Origin: Nitrospira sp.
Lineage (GTDB): Bacteria; Nitrospirota; Nitrospiria; Nitrospirales; Nitrospiraceae
NCBI GenBank assembly: GCA_024998565.1
Contig: JACOEM010000005.1
Location: 221,104-285,103, forward strand
DNA length: 64,000 nt
Direction: 5' to 3'
Numbering within the stretch: the stretch's first letter is position 1; every line of letters starts with the position of its first letter. Below are positions 9,251-17,633 of the stretch, piece by piece. Below the pieces are notes generated by a model. It made no database searches. It saw only the letters and a list, made by a program, of their open reading frames with translations, and was not told where the DNA came from. Position numbers and translations under genes: made by a program.

Positions 9251-9643
9251 TTACACCTTCTTACAGGCGATTTTCAACTCTGCCTCCCCGTCACTCCCGG
9301 CTGTCACCCGCGACCATTCCCTGGTTCCTTTCCCTGACTGCAACGGACGGCCCTTGCCCATCTGTGTCGCATAGTACCTGGTCTGCAGGGGACGGCTCTT
9401 GTGAGCGAGACAATCGATCTGCTTCTTAATACGCACGGAGCGATACGTCCCCTGCGGAATCTGCCGATCCACTTTGAAATCCTTCAGGGTCCAAAGCGTC
9501 ACGGTCTTGCCGGTCGGACCGATGGTGGCCACGTCCACGTACCCGTCGTACTTGTGCGTGCCGCCGATCAGAATCCACTCCGCAGATGCCACGCTCCAAA
9601 AGAGCAGCGTTGAGACCATCACCAGCATCACGCATTTCATCAT
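9251..9643 (-). CDS. Secreted protein, surface-adhesin E-like
   Basis: 130 residues with a clear signal peptide (M-M-K, hydrophobic core, S-V-A-S-A-E cleavage). The mature part has the pattern W-x-x-I-G, Y-V-D-V-A-T-I, V-T-L-W-T-L-K-D-F-K and a late Y-Y-A-T-Q-M-G-K-G region typical of the Adhesin_E family of small exported proteins. Two Cys (in Q-I-D-C and I-A-C-K) could form a disulfide. Function unknown; transcribed alone. The call rests on pattern similarity only. Confidence 0.7.
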   Translation of the reverse strand: MMKCVMLVMVSTLLFWSVASAEWILIGGTHKYDGYVDVATIGPTGKTVTLWTLKDFKVDRQIPQGTYRSVRIKKQIDCLAHKSRPLQTRYYATQMGKGRPLQSGKGTREWSRVTAGSDGEAELKIACKKV

Positions 9644-9701
9644 GTTTGCCCCATCACCAGCGTTCCAGGTTCACGTGTCAGAGACTTCGGATCCTCTTGT
9701 G

Positions 9702-10115
9702 CTAATACCCTCGCCCGCTGCTCCCGCCTCGCCCCATGCGATCAAAGGGAAGCGCGTCATACCGCTTCTTCACATCCGGGTGCTGAGCAAGATACCCTTT
9801 GACGGCGGCCTCATCGGCGAATATGTCTTTGCTTCGTTGGCGATAGGTTTCAATCGTGAGATCGTATTTGGCCAGGAGCGGCTCGAGCTTGGCATTGATC
9901 TCCGCCGTCATTTCCTCCATCCGCTCGGGCGACGGACGCTGCCCCTCTCCATAACGATCCCACCCCTGAAAGTAGCTGGTCATCAGCTCGCCGACCTCGA
10001 CCCGCGCGTTCACAAACTTCTCCAACTCCGCCGGCTCGGCAGCCCAGCCGGCTCCGCCGCACAGGACCATCGCCGACAGGATGCCGCTCATCAGACGCAC
10101 CGGATTGATCACCAT
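9702..10115 (-). CDS. Small secreted protein, paralog of the gene at 11997-12416
   Basis: 137 residues: signal peptide ending near G-W-A-A-E, then a highly charged helical domain (E-L-E-K-F-V-N-A-R, M-T-S-Y-F-Q-G, a long K/E helix, A-A-V-K-G-Y-L-A-Q-H-P-D) and a Gly/Ser/Arg-rich tail ending G-R-G-Y. The gene at 11997 is a clear paralog along its full length, with the same tail. The Shine-Dalgarno GAGAGGAC precedes the ATG and an extended -10 lies 48 bp upstream (see promoter). Family function unknown. Confidence 0.75.
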   Translation of the reverse strand: MVINPVRLMSGILSAMVLCGGAGWAAEPAELEKFVNARVEVGELMTSYFQGWDRYGEGQRPSPERMEEMTAEINAKLEPLLAKYDLTIETYRQRSKDIFADEAAVKGYLAQHPDVKKRYDALPFDRMGRGGSSGRGY

Positions 10116-10162
10116 GGTGTCCTCTCAGAGAGTGGTCCGTCTCTCGCCGCAAAGCCGCATCC

Positions 10163-10171
10163 ATCATACCA
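10163..10171 (-). promoter_or_regulatory. Extended -10 promoter of the 9702-10115 gene
   Basis: Read on the minus strand the site is TGG-TATGAT, an extended -10 (TGnTATAAT type). It lies 48 bp before the start codon. The paralog at 11997-12416 has the same 9 bases at nearly the same distance, while the sequence between is otherwise different, which argues for function. No good -35 is seen, as expected for extended -10 promoters. Confidence 0.5.
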
Positions 10172-10312
10172 TCACAGCCATGCGACATACATCCAACTGA
10201 TCACCGCCCCCACATCGATCAGGAGCCATCCGCTTCTCTTTCAGATCTCGTCAGTGTACAGTCCCCCCATGCAACGGCATCCCGACGCGGCCCTCCGCTT
10301 GACCCGACGAGC

Positions 10313-11164
10313 ATGACCGGTAAACCACGATCCACACAACGAGACGCGATCCCTCGGGGCAAGGCTGTTCCCGCCGGCCGAAAGCCGGCGCAGAGCCAGC
10401 CCCGCGCCAATGCAAGCAGCGCGAAACGTGTGACGCTGGATCGCCTGCTCTCCAAACTCGGCATTGCCAGCCGGAGCCAGGCGCAGGAATGGATCAGGGC
10501 CGGACGAGTCCGCATCAATCAACGCCTGGTACGCATGCCGGACACCTGGATCGACTGGCCCGGCGATGCCGTCACACTCGACGATCGACCGATCCAGCAG
10601 CGCCCTCCGCAATTCATTCTCCTCCATAAACCCAAAGGTGTAGTCACGACCCATCAGGACGAGAAGGGTCGAAAGACCATCTTCGATGTACTTCCTCCTG
10701 AGTTGAAAAGCCTGCACGCAGTCGGTCGCTTGGATCAGGCGACGAGTGGTCTCCTCTTGCTCACCAACGACTCGACGCTCTCCAGCTTCCTGACCGATCC
10801 GAAACAGCAGGTGCCGCGCCTCTATCTCGTCACGGTGCGTGGTGAGGTCTCGGACGAGACAGGCCGGGCCGCGCTCGACGGGGTAGACGATCAGGGCGAG
10901 CGCTTGCACTGCGCCGCCGTCACCATCCAGAAACGCTCAGGCCGGGAATCCCATCTGGCCGTCACGTTGACCGAAGGCAAGAATCGTGAGATCCGGCGGC
11001 TCTTCAAGGCGCTGGGACATGAGGTAACCAGATTGAGGCGGATTCAATACGGCCCCTTCACCCTCGGCGATCTCCAACCGGGCGCCTGGCGAGAACTCCC
11101 GATCGACGCAGCCAGGGCGCAACTCCGGTTGCCGTCATTCAAGCCAGGGCGGACCACTCACTGA
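10313..11164 (+). CDS. rluB: Pseudouridine synthase, RluB/RsuA family
   Basis: 283 residues. An Arg/Lys/Pro-rich N-terminal tail (1-38) precedes an S4 RNA-binding domain (L-D-R-L-L-S-K-L-G-I-A-S-R-S-Q-A-Q-E-W-I, about 40-85), then the catalytic domain with G-R-L-D-Q-A-T-S-G-L-L-L-L-T-N-D holding the catalytic Asp, and E-G-K-N-R-E-I-R-R-L-F near the end. Family members convert a uridine of 23S (RluB) or 16S (RsuA) rRNA to pseudouridine. The assignment to RluB rather than RsuA or RluF is tentative. Confidence 0.85.
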   Translation: MTGKPRSTQRDAIPRGKAVPAGRKPAQSQPRANASSAKRVTLDRLLSKLGIASRSQAQEWIRAGRVRINQRLVRMPDTWIDWPGDAVTLDDRPIQQRPPQFILLHKPKGVVTTHQDEKGRKTIFDVLPPELKSLHAVGRLDQATSGLLLLTNDSTLSSFLTDPKQQVPRLYLVTVRGEVSDETGRAALDGVDDQGERLHCAAVTIQKRSGRESHLAVTLTEGKNREIRRLFKALGHEVTRLRRIQYGPFTLGDLQPGAWRELPIDAARAQLRLPSFKPGRTTH

Positions 11165-11426
11165 AAAGTGGGCGTCATCGCTGATTCCCTACGCTGTTTC
11201 CCTCAGGCCCGCCGTCTCCCGGCCGGAGCGAGTGAAAGAACTTGCCAACCTGCTTGCCTGTGCTATGGTGAATACAGCAGACGAAATTCCGGAGCGTGAC
11301 AGACCGCATCGTCGCAAGAGTTACCCCCAGCTGTAGTCCACCACCAACAAGACTCGCAGCCACCCGATCACAGGGGAATGGTAGATCTGCGATCGCAGGC
11401 GGTCTCAATAGAGGAGCACGAGAGCA

Positions 11427-11876
11427 ATGACCCAACTGACAAAGCGATTGGCAACCGTGGCCACCATGCTGGCGTTCGTCGCGAGCGTCGCCGGACCGGC
11501 GATGACCGCCGCGGCCACCCCGGAAAAGACACCGGTCGAGATCAAGGTTCGAGTCAGTGAAAAGGGGTTCCTGGATGAGAAGGGCCGACCCTACGGGGCG
11601 AAGCGCGCCCTGCAGGTGCCGAAAGATACGATGGTGAAGATCACCTTCGTCTTCGGTGAAGACATGACCAGCCTGGCCGTGGGAGACACGCACCAGATCA
11701 CGATCCGCGCCGAAGACGGCTGGAAGCAGGAGACCGGCTCAGTCTGGGTCATGAACCGGGAATCGAGCGTGAGTTTTCTCGCCGGAGAAAAGAACCGAAC
11801 CCAATATCGCGCCTACTGCATCCTCGACTGCATCGGCATGGAGCATCTCACCAACCTGCTGATCCAAGTCGTCTAA
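11427..11876 (+). CDS. Secreted cupredoxin-like protein (tentative)
   Basis: 149 residues with a signal peptide (M-T-Q-L-T-K-R, hydrophobic core, M-T-A-A-A). The mature domain is beta-rich. It contains G-D-T-H-Q-I-T-I in the middle and C-I-L-D-C-I-G-M-E-H near the C-terminus: two Cys spaced by three residues, then Met and His, which recalls copper-binding loops of CuA or blue-copper proteins but does not follow the canonical C-x3-C-x3-H-x2-M order. GAGGAG at 11411-11416 supports the start. A periplasmic copper or electron-transfer role is inference only. A hairpin terminator follows. Confidence 0.6.
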   Translation: MTQLTKRLATVATMLAFVASVAGPAMTAAATPEKTPVEIKVRVSEKGFLDEKGRPYGAKRALQVPKDTMVKITFVFGEDMTSLAVGDTHQITIRAEDGWKQETGSVWVMNRESSVSFLAGEKNRTQYRAYCILDCIGMEHLTNLLIQVV

Positions 11877-11921
11877 CGAGACCGGTCGACCAGCCCGTGC
11901 GGCAATCCGCGGGGACATGAA

Positions 11922-11956
11922 AACGCTCGGCGTATGATGTCATACACCGAGCGTTT
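11922..11956. terminator. Bidirectional hairpin terminator
   Basis: AACGCTCGG-x-GTATGA pairs with TCATAC-x-CCGAGCGTT around a 2-base turn, with one internal mismatch. It ends in TTT followed by CTCTTTG on the plus strand and is preceded by AAAA. It sits midway between the convergent genes ending at 11876 and 11997, so it can serve both. Confidence 0.75.
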
Positions 11957-11996
11957 CTCTTTGTGTGCGAGCGGTCAGGCGAGAGTTGCCCGCCTG

Positions 11997-12416
11997 CTAG
12001 TAGCCTCGTCCGGTGCTGCCTCCTCCACCCCCACTCATCCGATTCAACGGGAGCGCCTCGTACCGGGTCTTCAGATCCGGATGCTGGGCGAGATATCCTT
12101 TCACCGCCGCGTCATCGGCGAATACGTCTTTGCTGCGCGCGCGGTAGTCCTCCAGCGTCAATCCATGCTTGGACAACAACGTGGTCAGTTTCGCGTTGAT
12201 GTCGTCGCCCATCTCTTTCATTTTCTCCGGCGACGGCCGCTGACCCGATCCATACGACTCCCCACCCTTGAAATAATTCGTCATCATTTCGCCGATCTCG
12301 ATGCGGGCGTTCACAAATTTCTCCACATCGGCCGGTTCCGCCGCTAGGCCATTCCCTGCGAACAGCACGAGGCCCAATGAGGCCGTAATAAAGAGACGTG
12401 TCGAAAGCGTTGTCAT
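11997..12416 (-). CDS. Small secreted protein, paralog of the gene at 9702-10115
   Basis: 139 residues. Signal peptide ending near G-L-A-A-E, then the same helical domain as its paralog (D-V-E-K-F-V-N-A-R-I-E-I-G-E-M-M-T-N-Y-F, a Lys/Glu helix, R-A-R-S-K-D-V-F-A-D, A-A-V-K-G-Y-L-A-Q-H-P-D-L-K) and a Gly/Ser-rich tail ending G-R-G-Y. Both copies keep the Shine-Dalgarno CTGAGAGGAC and the upstream -10. The duplication is not tandem: two unrelated genes lie between. Function unknown. Confidence 0.75.
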   Translation of the reverse strand: MTTLSTRLFITASLGLVLFAGNGLAAEPADVEKFVNARIEIGEMMTNYFKGGESYGSGQRPSPEKMKEMGDDINAKLTTLLSKHGLTLEDYRARSKDVFADDAAVKGYLAQHPDLKTRYEALPLNRMSGGGGGSTGRGY

Positions 12417-12464
12417 GATGTCCTCTCAGATGGTGAATGAAGATCCGGTCGAGCAACCATCGTC

Positions 12465-12473
12465 ATCATACCA
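12465..12473 (-). promoter_or_regulatory. Extended -10 promoter of the 11997-12416 gene
   Basis: TGG-TATGAT on the minus strand, 49 bp before the ATG, the same element and spacing as in front of the paralogous gene at 9702-10115. Conservation of this block between otherwise diverged leaders is the main evidence. Confidence 0.5.
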
Positions 12474-12604
12474 TTCTTGCCGCCAGTTTCGAACGGAGGA
12501 TTGAGCCTAGAGGTCGAGCAGGCGAACCAAATGGGCCAGAATGAGCGGACCCGCACAGACGGAGCCTCCGCTGGTCGGTTGCCTACAGCGAAACGTGCGC
12601 GATG

Positions 12605-13507
12605 TTACCGCGGCAGGCCTTTCAGAAAATTTCCCAGCACGGTGCGAAACTGGTCGGGGTCTTCGGCCATCATGAAATGGCCGGTATCGAATTCGACGAC
12701 CTTCGCGCCGGGGATTTGCGCCTGAATGCCCTTGGCGATAGTCGGCGTGGCCACTCCGTCTTTTGCTCCGACCATAATCAGGGTCGGCACGGTGATGCGG
12801 CTGAGCTGTCCATGCACGTTGAATTGCGACATGGAAGTCAGCGCCTCCCGGATCACCGTGGCATTCCAGGTGGGGATCCGCTCAAGCAAGGGCCTGTAGG
12901 TATGAGCCGGCGCATCGGGAGGAAAACTTTCGACGATCATGTTCTTCGACACCTCCCGATAATCACGCGGCGCGCCGATGGTCGGAATGTCGTCGTCGAG
13001 AATCATCGCTCCGTCGGTTGTGGACACCAGGACCAGCGCCCGTACCCGCTCAGGATGATCCAGCGCGAGGCGCTGCAGAATCATCCCGCCCATGGACACG
13101 CCCACCCACACCGCACGGTCGATCTTGAGCGTATCGGCCAGGGTAATGAGATCCTTCGAAAACTGCTCGATCGTGAACCCGCCCGGCGGTTTCTCCGAAT
13201 CGCCGTATCCACGCAGGTCCACCGCAATACCTCGGAAATCAGGCGAAAAGGCACTCACATATTGGGGAAAGATATTGCTGGTCGTCACCACGCCGTGGAC
13301 AAAGATAATCGGATCGCCGCTGCCTGCCTCCAGCACGCTGAGGGTCAAGCCGTTGAGATCGATCATATGGCGTTGGAACAGATGGCCCGGGGGCATGGAC
13401 TCGGCCAAGGCCTGCTGGGTGCGATTGTTACGAGCGGGCTGAGTGGGGTCCGCACAGCCGGACGCGCCGAGAACACTCAACGTGAGCAGGATCGTCATCA
13501 GCCGCAT
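12605..13507 (-). CDS. Alpha/beta-hydrolase lipoprotein
   Basis: 300 residues. The N-terminus is a lipoprotein signal with lipobox L-G-A-S-G-C. The rest is an alpha/beta-hydrolase: H-G-V-V-T-T-S oxyanion region, nucleophile elbow G-V-S-M-G-G-M, acid in G-A-K-D-G-V-A-T-P and His in D-T-G-H-F-M-M-A-E-D-P, so the catalytic triad is intact. It would act anchored to a membrane facing the periplasm. Substrate unknown (esterase, lipase or haloperoxidase-like are all possible). Single gene. Confidence 0.85.
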   Translation of the reverse strand: MRLMTILLTLSVLGASGCADPTQPARNNRTQQALAESMPPGHLFQRHMIDLNGLTLSVLEAGSGDPIIFVHGVVTTSNIFPQYVSAFSPDFRGIAVDLRGYGDSEKPPGGFTIEQFSKDLITLADTLKIDRAVWVGVSMGGMILQRLALDHPERVRALVLVSTTDGAMILDDDIPTIGAPRDYREVSKNMIVESFPPDAPAHTYRPLLERIPTWNATVIREALTSMSQFNVHGQLSRITVPTLIMVGAKDGVATPTIAKGIQAQIPGAKVVEFDTGHFMMAEDPDQFRTVLGNFLKGLPR

Positions 13508-13778
13508 GCAACTCCCCTTTCTGCAGAGGTCACTGAATCTCCATGCAGCCTAAGCTGTCAGGCGAGCAGATGCAATGCTGAGCTGCCACCCGGTATTCTC
13601 CCTCCCACACAATTTCTTGGACTCTTCGAATTGATGATTCCCGGCACTGAGTGGCTGCCCTGCGCACAGGAACACAGGAATGCCATCCGGCCCATCGTCG
13701 GGCCCCTCAGATCGACGGCCGATAGCGCCGCGCTGGTGGGTCACGCAGACAACATGCCGACCGCGCGATCATCCGAAC

Positions 13779-14087
13779 TTACTTGATCCGCGAGACAACC
13801 GCCCGGACCGGCGCCCATTCGATCTGCGGCTGCAGAGTGAACAGGACCTGCGCAAGACCCCGATACGCCGCCTCCAGTTCACGACAGCGCTCGACGAATC
13901 GACCGGAGGCCAGTCGAGGGAAATAGTCGCGGTGACGCTCGTAGAACAGCGCTCGCCGTCTCCAGCGATCGGCATTGACCCTGAACAACCGGGCAGCCAA
14001 CCCGGAGGGACCGGTGAGTGCCAACCAGTGCCGGTTCCGTCTGAGCGGACGTTCAGCCATTGAGGTGGATGTGGTCACTGCTTTCAT
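13779..14087 (-). CDS. Small basic hypothetical protein
   Basis: 102 residues, rich in Arg with a helical central part (R-F-V-E-R-C-R-E-L-E-A-A-Y-R-G-L). A strong AAGGAGGAG Shine-Dalgarno 6 bp before the ATG supports that it is translated. No signal peptide or recognisable domain. It is divergent from the histidine kinase gene. I do not recognise the family. Confidence 0.55.
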   Translation of the reverse strand: MKAVTTSTSMAERPLRRNRHWLALTGPSGLAARLFRVNADRWRRRALFYERHRDYFPRLASGRFVERCRELEAAYRGLAQVLFTLQPQIEWAPVRAVVSRIK

Positions 14088-14539
14088 CGTTTCTCCTCCT
14101 TGTCTTTCGCCTGTGTCATCGCTTCGAACGACGTGACAGAGGCGGCTGTGATGACACCAGTCCCGGATTACCCCTCGCCTACTGTAGTCCCGCTACATGA
14201 GGAGATGATTAGTGCAGCATGAGAAAGACTTCATACAAGCACAGCGGGCCGGGGCCTCCGCCGCAGTAGCTCCACAATTCCGGGATTCGAAATCCTATAG
14301 GTCTATCCCTGCTGACGGCCCAGTCTCTACGGACGTGGCTGTGACAGATCCCGCGCCTGCGCTCAAACAGGGCGCAGGTCCACTGCCTGCCGCGACTGTG
14401 GGAACAAAGGCAGGCGATGGCGGATTTAGCGACAATCTCCCCGTGAAAGTCTTTCCGGACACGATCATAATGACGGTAGCGTGTGCTCCAATCCGATAGG
14501 TTCACACACTAGATGCAGGGATCCGCACAGGGAGGGAAC
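14088..14539. other. Intergenic region upstream of the GAF histidine kinase
   Basis: 452 bp between divergent genes. Overlapping open frames of 95-98 codons exist on both strands at about 14210-14505, but they are mutual mirror images, have no ribosome site and no recognisable domain, so I do not call them. The dyad GGATTCGAAATCC (14282-14294) is not part of a plausible tRNA. The stretch presumably holds the promoters of both flanking genes. Confidence 0.5.
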
Positions 14540-15859
14540 ATGGCTGAAGACCAGAGCGTTGACCTTGAAGCCTGCCTGGCTCAAGCGCGGCAGTCAGAAC
14601 GTCGGCTTCGTGCACAATACGCAGTCACCCGTGTGCTGGCCGAGTCCTCAACCCTGAAAGACGCAGGCCGGGAAATCCTTCGGGCCATCGGTGAAAGCCT
14701 GGACTGGGAATTGGGCATGTTTTGGGCCGTGGACAAGCAGGCTGAGTTGCTGCGTTTCGTAGACTTGTGGCATGCGCCGCAGGTGGAGGCATCCGAGTTC
14801 ATACAGGACAGCCGGGAACGGACCTTTCAACGGGGTGTGGGGCTTATCGGTCGAACCTGGGAAAGCGGAACGCCTATTTGGATTCCTGATGTGAGCGGCG
14901 ACCCCCATTTCCGCCGGGCCTCAATCGCGGCTCATGTCGGACTGCATGGAGGATTTGCCTTTCCAGTCCGGAAGGGCGAACGCATTGACGGAGTCATTGA
15001 ATTTTTCAGCCACCAGATCCGCAAGCCGGATCAGGATATTCTCGACATGGTGGCCGACATCGGCATCAAAGTCGGCCAGTTTGTGGACCGCGAGCAGACA
15101 GCGGAAGCGCTGCGCCAAGCGGAGGCCCTGGCCGACGTGGCGAGACTGCTGGGAGACATCGGCCACGATATCAAGAATATGTTGATGCCGATCATGAGCG
15201 GGGCGGCGCTGCTGGAGGAAGAACTCGACGAGTGTTATCACCGCCTACCGGAGAGTGTCACCGGCAATCTGAAGCACAGTCGGGATCTGACCAAGGAACT
15301 CCTGGATATGATCCGGAATGGGTCCCGCCGCATTCAGGACCGGGTCAGGGAGATGGCGGAATCGGTCAAAGGCCTCACTCGGCTGCCGGAATTTGCGCCC
15401 TGCCGACTCGCGGAGGTGGTCGCCGGCGTGTACGCAGCGCTCAGGATCCTGGCCGATCAACGTAAGGTCGCGCTGCGCGTGGATGGACTCGATACCCTCC
15501 CCGTGATTCAGGCTGACGAGAGCCGGCTGTTCAATGCGATCTATAATCTCGTCAACAACGCGATTCCGGAAGTGTCACCCGGCGGATCCGTCACGCTGCG
15601 TGGCCGTACGGATCAGGCGGGAAGGAGCATCCTGGTGTCAGTCATCGATACCGGTAGGGGCATGCCAGCAGAAGTCCTCAAGAGCCTCTTCACGTACAGC
15701 GCCATCAGCCGAAAGGTCGGCGGGACAGGGCTGGGGACAAAGATTGTGAAAGATGTCGTCGATGCCCATGGAGGCAGCATCACCGTTGAGAGCGAGCCAG
15801 GCGTCGGCACCTCGTTTCACATCACGCTTCCCCTTGAGGGACCACCGCCTCGCTCGTAG
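14540..15859 (+). CDS. GAF-domain sensor histidine kinase
   Basis: 439 residues, no membrane segment, so cytoplasmic. A coiled-coil start leads into a GAF domain (about 30-185: G-E-S-L-D-W-E-L-G-M-F-W to F-V-D-R-E). The H-box G-H209-D-I-K-N follows, then the ATPase core with N-box Y-N-L-V-N-N (335-340), D-T-G-R-G-M-P (370-376) and G-G-T-G-L-G (394-399). The start with GGGAGGG 3 bp upstream is preferred to an ATG at 14513. No response regulator is adjacent, so the partner is unknown; the kinase would respond to a small ligand bound by GAF. Confidence 0.9.
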   Translation: MAEDQSVDLEACLAQARQSERRLRAQYAVTRVLAESSTLKDAGREILRAIGESLDWELGMFWAVDKQAELLRFVDLWHAPQVEASEFIQDSRERTFQRGVGLIGRTWESGTPIWIPDVSGDPHFRRASIAAHVGLHGGFAFPVRKGERIDGVIEFFSHQIRKPDQDILDMVADIGIKVGQFVDREQTAEALRQAEALADVARLLGDIGHDIKNMLMPIMSGAALLEEELDECYHRLPESVTGNLKHSRDLTKELLDMIRNGSRRIQDRVREMAESVKGLTRLPEFAPCRLAEVVAGVYAALRILADQRKVALRVDGLDTLPVIQADESRLFNAIYNLVNNAIPEVSPGGSVTLRGRTDQAGRSILVSVIDTGRGMPAEVLKSLFTYSAISRKVGGTGLGTKIVKDVVDAHGGSITVESEPGVGTSFHITLPLEGPPPRS

Positions 15860-15889
15860 AAGTCTCCGAAGAACCGCCTGATCAGCCCG

Positions 15890-16537
15890 TCATCGCACCC
15901 AGGGCGGTGTAATCGTCGGCGGAGGCGGAGGCCCTTCGAGTAGTCCCGGCGCTCGCTTAGGAGGTTCCGGAGGGAGGGCCTGACCTTCCCCTTCGACCCT
16001 GCGCTTAAGCCGGACCACCAGGGCGCCCATCACATCCCATTGCTGAAAGTTTTTGCGCACCGCACGGGGATGCTGATTGTGACAATCGACGCAGGACCGC
16101 ACCAGCGCCAAATCCACCGACACCGCCTTGAATTCCTCGCCGTCCACGAATCCGATGACCCCGCGTTGTCGATCCTTCTCCAACTGAAGTAACGCCGTCA
16201 TCTCCGCGTCCGTACGGGGGCGGTTTGCCGGATTCAGCGGCGTTAAACTAATCAGGCCGATCTCCAATCCCTCCACTTGCTCGGCCGCTTCCTTGACGAA
16301 CTGGGCGGGAAGCGGGAGGAAATGAGCATCGGTTTTCCAATCCTCGCGCGGCGAGAGCCCCGCGTCTCGCGCATGTTCGACGACGTGGAGCACGTAGGCG
16401 GTACGAAACGCTCTGACAATATTGAGGATGTACCCGGCCGTCTGATCAAAGGAGGGTTCGGCCCTGATCACACCCCACCCGGGTATGGTCAGGCAACCGG
16501 CCAGGCTGAACGCGATGACGGCGTGACGTATGCGCAT
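15890..16537 (-). CDS. Periplasmic c-type heme protein, DUF3365 (Tll0287)-like
   Basis: 215 residues from the ATG at 16537, preceded by GAGGTG. An N-terminal signal (possibly a lipoprotein, L-A-G-C) is followed by a helical sensor-like domain and a single heme c site S-C-V-D-C-H (Cys149, Cys152, His153), then a Pro-rich tail. This matches the DUF3365/Tll0287-like family, heme proteins thought to act as redox or gas sensors. It lies 122 bp downstream of the diiron MBL gene on the same strand. A second, diverged member starts the chemosensory operon at 62950. Confidence 0.75.
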   Translation of the reverse strand: MRIRHAVIAFSLAGCLTIPGWGVIRAEPSFDQTAGYILNIVRAFRTAYVLHVVEHARDAGLSPREDWKTDAHFLPLPAQFVKEAAEQVEGLEIGLISLTPLNPANRPRTDAEMTALLQLEKDRQRGVIGFVDGEEFKAVSVDLALVRSCVDCHNQHPRAVRKNFQQWDVMGALVVRLKRRVEGEGQALPPEPPKRAPGLLEGPPPPPTITPPWVR

Positions 16538-16659
16538 AACACCTCGCAACGGATCGTTTCGGAAGCGGCAGAAATGCAGCAGGAACGCGAGGAGCCTAGC
16601 CGATTGAAACTCCACCGGTCAACCAGCGGGTGCCCCCTCTGCTTACCCACCTCACCGTG

Positions 16660-17388
16660 TCAGGCAGCGCCCAACACCTCTCGAAAGACCGTGGCCAAAT
16701 CACGCAGCGCTTGCCCGCCGTCGCCGACGTACACCGAGCCGTGCATGGTCGCCAGAGTCCTGGGCTGCAGCGCCGCCAGCCTATTGATGGTGGAATCCGT
16801 CAACGTGCAATAGGGCATGTAGTTCGCCAGCGGCCCCTGCTGATATTCCATGAGTACGTCCCGACAACGACCAACCACGTCCGAATGCGTCACCGGTTCG
16901 CCATTGCCGGCTTGATGCAGGAGATCGGAGCAGAGGAGCGTCCGCTGCGTCTCCTCAAACATGTGCCCCGCTTCCCAGCAATGGGGCACATGTGGCGTGG
17001 CCAGGAAGCGAAACCGGTATTTGCCGGTCTGGAGCACCTCGTTATCCGCCATGCCCTTCGCCGGTCGAAGCGCGAGACAATCATCCACACTCACGAGTTT
17101 ACCCACCACACTGCAGACGGCCTCGGACTGCGGGGCGAGTTGCTGCCACTCCGAAAGCGACCCGCACTCGTCGGCCTCGAAATGGCTGAACCCGATCCAA
17201 CGCAACGTCCGGACATCGATCAACGACGCCACCGCCTCCTTCACCGCCGGGAACAACATGCGCGGGCCGGTGTGATACAGGAGCGGCTGGGCATCCCGGA
17301 CGAGAAACTGGCTGAATTGCAGGTTGAACGGTTCGAGGAAGGTGGTGATGCGGAACAGGTCTGGAGCAACTTCGGTGATCTGTGCCAT
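16660..17388 (-). CDS. Diiron metallo-beta-lactamase-fold (ODP-type) protein
   Basis: 242 residues starting at the ATG with TGGAGG upstream. Ligands follow the flavodiiron (FDP/ODP) pattern rather than hydrolase MBLs: S-H-F-E-A-D-E (H-x-E-x-D), P-H-V-P-H-C-W, C-S-D-L-L-H and M-H-G-S. No flavodoxin or rubredoxin domain is attached, so it is the stand-alone ODP form, known in some oxygen- or NO-sensing proteins. Together with the heme-c gene downstream it could form an O2/NO-responsive pair; that is inference. Confidence 0.8.
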   Translation of the reverse strand: MAQITEVAPDLFRITTFLEPFNLQFSQFLVRDAQPLLYHTGPRMLFPAVKEAVASLIDVRTLRWIGFSHFEADECGSLSEWQQLAPQSEAVCSVVGKLVSVDDCLALRPAKGMADNEVLQTGKYRFRFLATPHVPHCWEAGHMFEETQRTLLCSDLLHQAGNGEPVTHSDVVGRCRDVLMEYQQGPLANYMPYCTLTDSTINRLAALQPRTLATMHGSVYVGDGGQALRDLATVFREVLGAA

Positions 17389-17633
17389 AACGCCTCCACA
17401 CAAGATGAGGCAGGCATGGTACCTGGTCGGCTAAGGCGCTTCAACTGAGCGAAATATTTGAAGACAGCCGACCGGACGGATGCGTCAAGAAGACTCTCGC
17501 CTCGCTTGTGTCACCTCCATACCCTCTCAACCATGCGTTACCTGGCCGCGTTCCTCGGTCTCCCACTGAACTCCCGCTGGTCGCTCAAGGCCAAAAGGAT
17601 CTCTATCGGTGAGAAGAGATCGAACAGATCCAC

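Noticed and set aside
14282..14294. GGATTCGAAATCC as a tRNA T-arm
   Set aside because: The loop is too short and no acceptor or anticodon stem can be drawn around it.
14209..14505. Overlapping 95-98-codon open frames on both strands before the GAF kinase
   Set aside because: They mirror one another, have no ribosome site, no domain and odd composition; likely open by chance.
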